Shown piece after piece: positions 32,169 through 34,503 of a stretch of 34,503 nt of DNA. The stretch is taken from positions 1 to 34,503 of the forward strand of contig NZ_MACI01000063.1 of assembly GCF_001884105.1 (NCBI RefSeq). The letters are read 5' to 3'. Numbering within the stretch: position 1 is the first letter of the stretch; each line of letters opens with the position of its first letter. This DNA comes from Bacillus luti (lineage in GTDB: Bacteria; Bacillota; Bacilli; Bacillales; Bacillaceae_G). The translations under genes and the position numbers were made by a program. Below the pieces are notes generated by a model. The model was not told the DNA's origin. It searched no databases and saw only the letters and a program-made list of their open reading frames with translations.

Positions 32169-32880
32169 GCTTTTCCCCTCTTATGTAATCCAGAATATAT
32201 GTATAGTTGTTTGCAAAAATAATACACATTGCAATAATGTATTTTCTATGTCGTTCCAACGTTTTACGACTTACCCTAACACGCGGTTCAATATGTTTAA
32301 GCGGTAACTTTTTCTTTCGGAACAGCTCTTCCATCATTTCCTCTTCTTTTATAATCATTTTTACAATTTCTATTAAGTGCTCACGGGTGTCACGATGCTT
32401 AGGAGATTCTTTAGCAAGCTCTGAAAATGTGATTTTAAATTCAGCTAACACACTTTGAAAATGAAGAATTTCCTCCTTACGGTTACTATTGTCCATCTCT
32501 TTCATATACTCCGTAAATGATACTTGCATTTCTAACATTTCCTCTTGCTCATCTTCTTTTAAAAAGACACGGTTATGCTTAGACTCCTTGCGTATATAGT
32601 CAATTACATCTCTTTTTATAAGAAGATCAGCAAACGCTAGAAAAGATTTTCCCTTTTTATATGAATACTGTTCAATTGCTTCGTTAAACGCAAACAATCC
32701 AATACTATATTCATCATCCTGTTCTGTAATATATCGGCGGCAAACAGACGAGATTGATTTTCTAATAAACGGCTGATACTGTACGATAAATGCTTCTTTA
32801 TCTTCTTCGTTATTTTGTATGTTACATACGATATCTTCTATTTTCGGTTTTCTTAAGATCTTCATTACTAAACTCAACAC
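32158..32880 (-). CDS. sigI: RNA polymerase sigma factor SigI
   Basis: A 240-residue sigma-70-family factor of the SigI group. Region 2 is visible as FIRKSISSVCRRYI, DDEYSIGLFAFNEAIEQYSY (2.2-2.3 equivalents) and FLAFADLLIKRDVIDYIRKE (2.4); the C-terminal SigI-C domain includes RKKKLPLKHIEPRVRVSRKTLERHRKYIIAM, the helix-turn-helix for -35 binding. It controls heat and cell-wall stress genes and is held by RsgI. The GTG at 32878-32880 is the most upstream usable start; AGGAGG lies 14 bases before it, which is long, and ATG 32865 is an alternative. Upstream lies a hairpin and a SigI-like promoter. Confidence 0.9.
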   Translation of the reverse strand: MLSLVMKILRKPKIEDIVCNIQNNEEDKEAFIVQYQPFIRKSISSVCRRYITEQDDEYSIGLFAFNEAIEQYSYKKGKSFLAFADLLIKRDVIDYIRKESKHNRVFLKEDEQEEMLEMQVSFTEYMKEMDNSNRKEEILHFQSVLAEFKITFSELAKESPKHRDTREHLIEIVKMIIKEEEMMEELFRKKKLPLKHIEPRVRVSRKTLERHRKYIIAMCIIFANNYTYILDYIRGEKHDE

Positions 32881-32916
32881 TGGTAATCTCTCAGCCTCCT
32901 TCTGCTTTAAATAGAA

Positions 32917-32943
32917 AAATGGTCACTAAACAAGTGACCATTT
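32917..32943 (-). terminator. terminator-like hairpin 37 bp upstream of sigI
   Basis: AAATGGTCACT/AGTGACCATTT 11-bp perfect stem with a 5-nt loop, followed on the minus strand by TTTCTATTT. It lies between the SigI-like promoter (33264-33292) and sigI, so it is either the terminator of the remnant gene upstream or an attenuator of sigI. Confidence 0.65.
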
Positions 32944-32955
32944 AACCACATTTTG

Positions 32956-33190
32956 TTAGTACTTTTCTTTGAGCTTATCTTTTTGCTGTTGCTCATATTT
33001 TTCGAGAATGACTTTTTCCACCGTTTTCTTAATGATTATTCTGTTTTATTTATACAAAAGCTAAATCTGCATTTTCATTTCTTATATTGTTTTGCTTGTT
33101 CTTTTTCTATTTTATCTGCAATCTTTAAATAACTCTTCTCTATATTGTTGGTAATTTCAGCCTTTTCTTTCGGCTTCCTCACTTAATCTA
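32956..33190 (-). pseudogene. remnants of a coiled-coil, Lys/Glu-rich gene
   Basis: Two short coding-like stretches on the minus strand in different frames: one ends at 33075 and reads KAEITNNIEKSYLKIADKIE then KEQAKQYKK; the other ends at 32956 and reads TVEKVILEKYEQQQKDKLKE then KY. Both are strongly charged helices as in a coiled coil, but no continuous frame joins them and no start is found. Interpreted as a decayed gene, of unknown family, between the SigI-like promoter and sigI. Confidence 0.35.
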
Positions 33191-33263
33191 GCAATTTTAT
33201 AAATACTTCAATGCTGTACCCGATATGTAATTTTTCTTTCATTTGCTTTCTGCACTATACATA

Positions 33264-33292
33264 TTCGAAGGAACAACAAAATTTATGGGGGT
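33264..33292 (-). promoter_or_regulatory. SigI-type promoter
   Basis: On the minus strand ACCCCC (33292-33287) is followed after 19 bases by CGAA (33267-33264). ACCCCC and CGAA are the -35 and -10 signatures reported for SigI-dependent promoters in bacilli and clostridia. It points at sigI, whose start is 0.38 kb downstream, consistent with autoregulation. Only the motif match supports this. Confidence 0.55.
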
Positions 33293-33334
33293 CTAAAAAG
33301 ATTTTTTATAAAATAAATATTTGTTTCAAAAATA

Positions 33335-33377
33335 AAAACCATCCATTTGAAAAAACTAATCAAATGGATGGTTTTCT
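33335..33377 (-). terminator. terminator of the LysE-family gene
   Basis: AAAACCATCCATTTG and its exact complement (15 bp) around an 11-nt loop, with A/T runs outside, between the LysE-type gene and the sigI promoter region. Confidence 0.75.
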
Positions 33378-33440
33378 TTTACTTTTTTTATAACTAACTT
33401 GAATCAGTTCAATAAGATCGTCAAAATGTTTAAGATAATC

Positions 33441-34073
33441 CTACTGTCGACGTTCAAAAGCAAGACGTACAGCAAGACCCGTTAATACACTTGCCATAAG
33501 CCAACGTTGTACTCGCAGCCACGTTGGGCGTGTGCCAAACCATGTAGCAATTTTGCTTGCTGTAAACACAATTAGAAGGTTGACTATAAAACTAACAGTG
33601 ATTTGCGTAAGACCCAAAACTGCACCTTGTAGAAGCAACGATCCCTTCTCAGGATCTTCAAATTGAGGTAAAAGTGACACATACAAAATAGCAATCTTTG
33701 GATTTAGGAGATTAGTCATAAGTCCCATCAGAAATAATTTCCGTGGTGGCTCATTAGAAATCGTACGAGGTTCCATAATTGAAGTAGCACCTGGTTTTAT
33801 CGAATTCCAGGCAAGCCACAGTAAGTAAGCGGCACCTGCCCACTTGACTGCTTCATAGACAGCAGGTACTGCAAGAAATAAAACTGTCAGTCCGAACATT
33901 GTTGCGATTATATAAATTACAAATCCGAGCATAATGCCCAAAAGAGAAATAAATCCTGCCATACGCCCTTGCGTAATAGAACGAGAAATGAGATAAATCA
34001 TATTAGGCCCAGGTGAACAAACCATGCTAAGTGAAACAATTGCAAAGGCTAACAAAGTACTAAAGCTGACCAT
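33441..34073 (-). CDS. LysE/RhtB-family amino-acid exporter
   Basis: A 210-residue protein with six predicted helices and the family signature SMVCSPGPNMIYLISRSITQGRMAG near the N-terminus (residues 16-40: the SPGP motif and the helix-2 start), GAAYLLWLAWNSIK in helix 3 and LFLMGLMTNLLNPKIAILYVSLLPQF (the NPK motif). Such proteins export amino acids such as lysine, threonine, homoserine or leucine. Substrate not determinable. RBS GGGGGAAGG directly before the ATG at 34073. Monocistronic. Confidence 0.88.
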   Translation of the reverse strand: MVSFSTLLAFAIVSLSMVCSPGPNMIYLISRSITQGRMAGFISLLGIMLGFVIYIIATMFGLTVLFLAVPAVYEAVKWAGAAYLLWLAWNSIKPGATSIMEPRTISNEPPRKLFLMGLMTNLLNPKIAILYVSLLPQFEDPEKGSLLLQGAVLGLTQITVSFIVNLLIVFTASKIATWFGTRPTWLRVQRWLMASVLTGLAVRLAFERRQ

Positions 34074-34225
34074 AATCCTTCCCCCTTTTTGTTACATAAA
34101 ATTTCCTATTGTACATTTTATCATGATTAAGAAGAGAAAAGATTAATATAAGCCGATACAGCTAAGTAATATGATCGGATCGAATGTATGGTAATGACAT
34201 ACTTCTCCTTCTCTTAAAGAGAGAT

Positions 34226-34408
34226 TTAAAAATAACCTATCCATAGAGCTACTAAAACTACTACTAACAAAGCAAAACAAAATGTGATATTTCGAATCCA
34301 CTTTTGTATATCATCAAAATACTTTTCTATAAATGCAGTGTAAATAGAAAAGTATAAGAAGTAGCACAATGAAAGTAAAGGATCCCAATTTATCGTTAAA
34401 TTTTTCAT
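34226..34408 (-). CDS. small hypothetical membrane protein, 60 residues
   Basis: The frame encodes two hydrophobic segments (LLSLCYFLYFSIYTAFI and ITFCFALLVVVLVALWIGYF) joined by an acidic-basic loop DDIQKWIRN, a typical two-helix hairpin. No good ribosome binding site precedes the ATG, and no family is recognised, so it may be real but poorly translated, or chance. Confidence 0.4.
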   Translation of the reverse strand: MKNLTINWDPLLSLCYFLYFSIYTAFIEKYFDDIQKWIRNITFCFALLVVVLVALWIGYF

Positions 34409-34441
34409 TAGTAAATGTGCTTACATGAAGGAATGAACACT

Positions 34442-34470
34442 CCCCCACTTAGCAAAGCTTGAAGTGGGGG
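34442..34470. other. CCCCCACTT hairpin at right edge
   Basis: CCCCCACTT/AAGTGGGGG 9-bp stem around AGCAAAGCTTG, followed by TTTCTAACGTTTCG. The G/C-rich stem set in AT-rich DNA recalls the hairpins of the bcr1-like repeat and of IS200/IS605-type ends; the sequence stops too soon to decide. Confidence 0.3.
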
Positions 34471-34503
34471 TTTCTAACGTTTCGACCTAACGGACGATTA
34501 ACG

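Overview
The window is chromosomal DNA of a low-GC Firmicute, almost certainly a member of the Bacillus cereus group. The evidence is the AT-rich intergenic DNA with strong AGGAGG-type ribosome binding sites, an spxA2/saiR stress locus of the kind described in B. anthracis, a tiny BA3454-like gene, an IDEAL-domain protein, a sigI-rsgI pair, and two copies of a repeat about 155 bp long that fits the B. cereus-group element bcr1. No rRNA, tRNA, CRISPR array, transposase or prophage gene was seen.

Layout. 1-5.4 kb: the 5' part of a glcU-type sugar uptake gene, an FRM2-like nitroreductase, a BNR/Asp-box beta-propeller protein behind a MarR-gene fossil with twin palindromes, and an MFS exporter/aldo-keto reductase operon. 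5.4-8.7 kb: a tautomerase/UPF0303 operon and an SdaC-type serine transporter behind a CcpA cre-like site. 8.7-9.8 kb: 1 kb of AT-rich DNA without a convincing gene. 9.8-12.2 kb: a DUF3888-like secreted protein, an IDEAL protein and the spxA2 - BA3454-like - saiR cluster. 12.5-17.9 kb: three HxlR-family (DUF24) regulators, a GntR/UTRA regulator with a YhhX-like oxidoreductase, a second aldo-keto reductase and an SRPBCC protein. 18-26.6 kb: a metallo-beta-lactamase-fold protein, DUF7010-like and Nif3-like proteins, a GNAT/SDR/GNAT operon whose first gene is broken, another GNAT, an acyl-CoA synthetase, a flavodoxin-fold quinone reductase and a fourth HxlR regulator. 26.8-34.5 kb: an ArsR regulator, a very large GH18-CE4-GT2 membrane protein, rsgI with a 16-residue repeat tail, sigI, a LysE exporter and a small membrane ORF.

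How the genes work together. The main pattern is a local regulatory network. Long operator arrays built from AGTAC/GTACT half-sites, each joined to a CATAAT-type -10 element, lie upstream of five units: the MFS/aldo-keto reductase operon (three tandem copies), the UPF0303/tautomerase operon (two), spxA2 (two), the second aldo-keto reductase (two) and the quinone reductase (one). Three of these arrays sit between the target and a divergent hxlR gene; the other two have no adjacent regulator and are probably controlled in trans. The targets (carbonyl and quinone reductases, an exporter, a tautomerase and the thiol-stress regulator Spx) suggest a reactive-electrophile response. spxA2 also carries a candidate SaiR operator over its proximal promoter. 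A second theme is cell-envelope control: SigI with RsgI, a SigI-like promoter 0.38 kb upstream of sigI, and the neighbouring polysaccharide synthase/deacetylase/hydrolase fusion.
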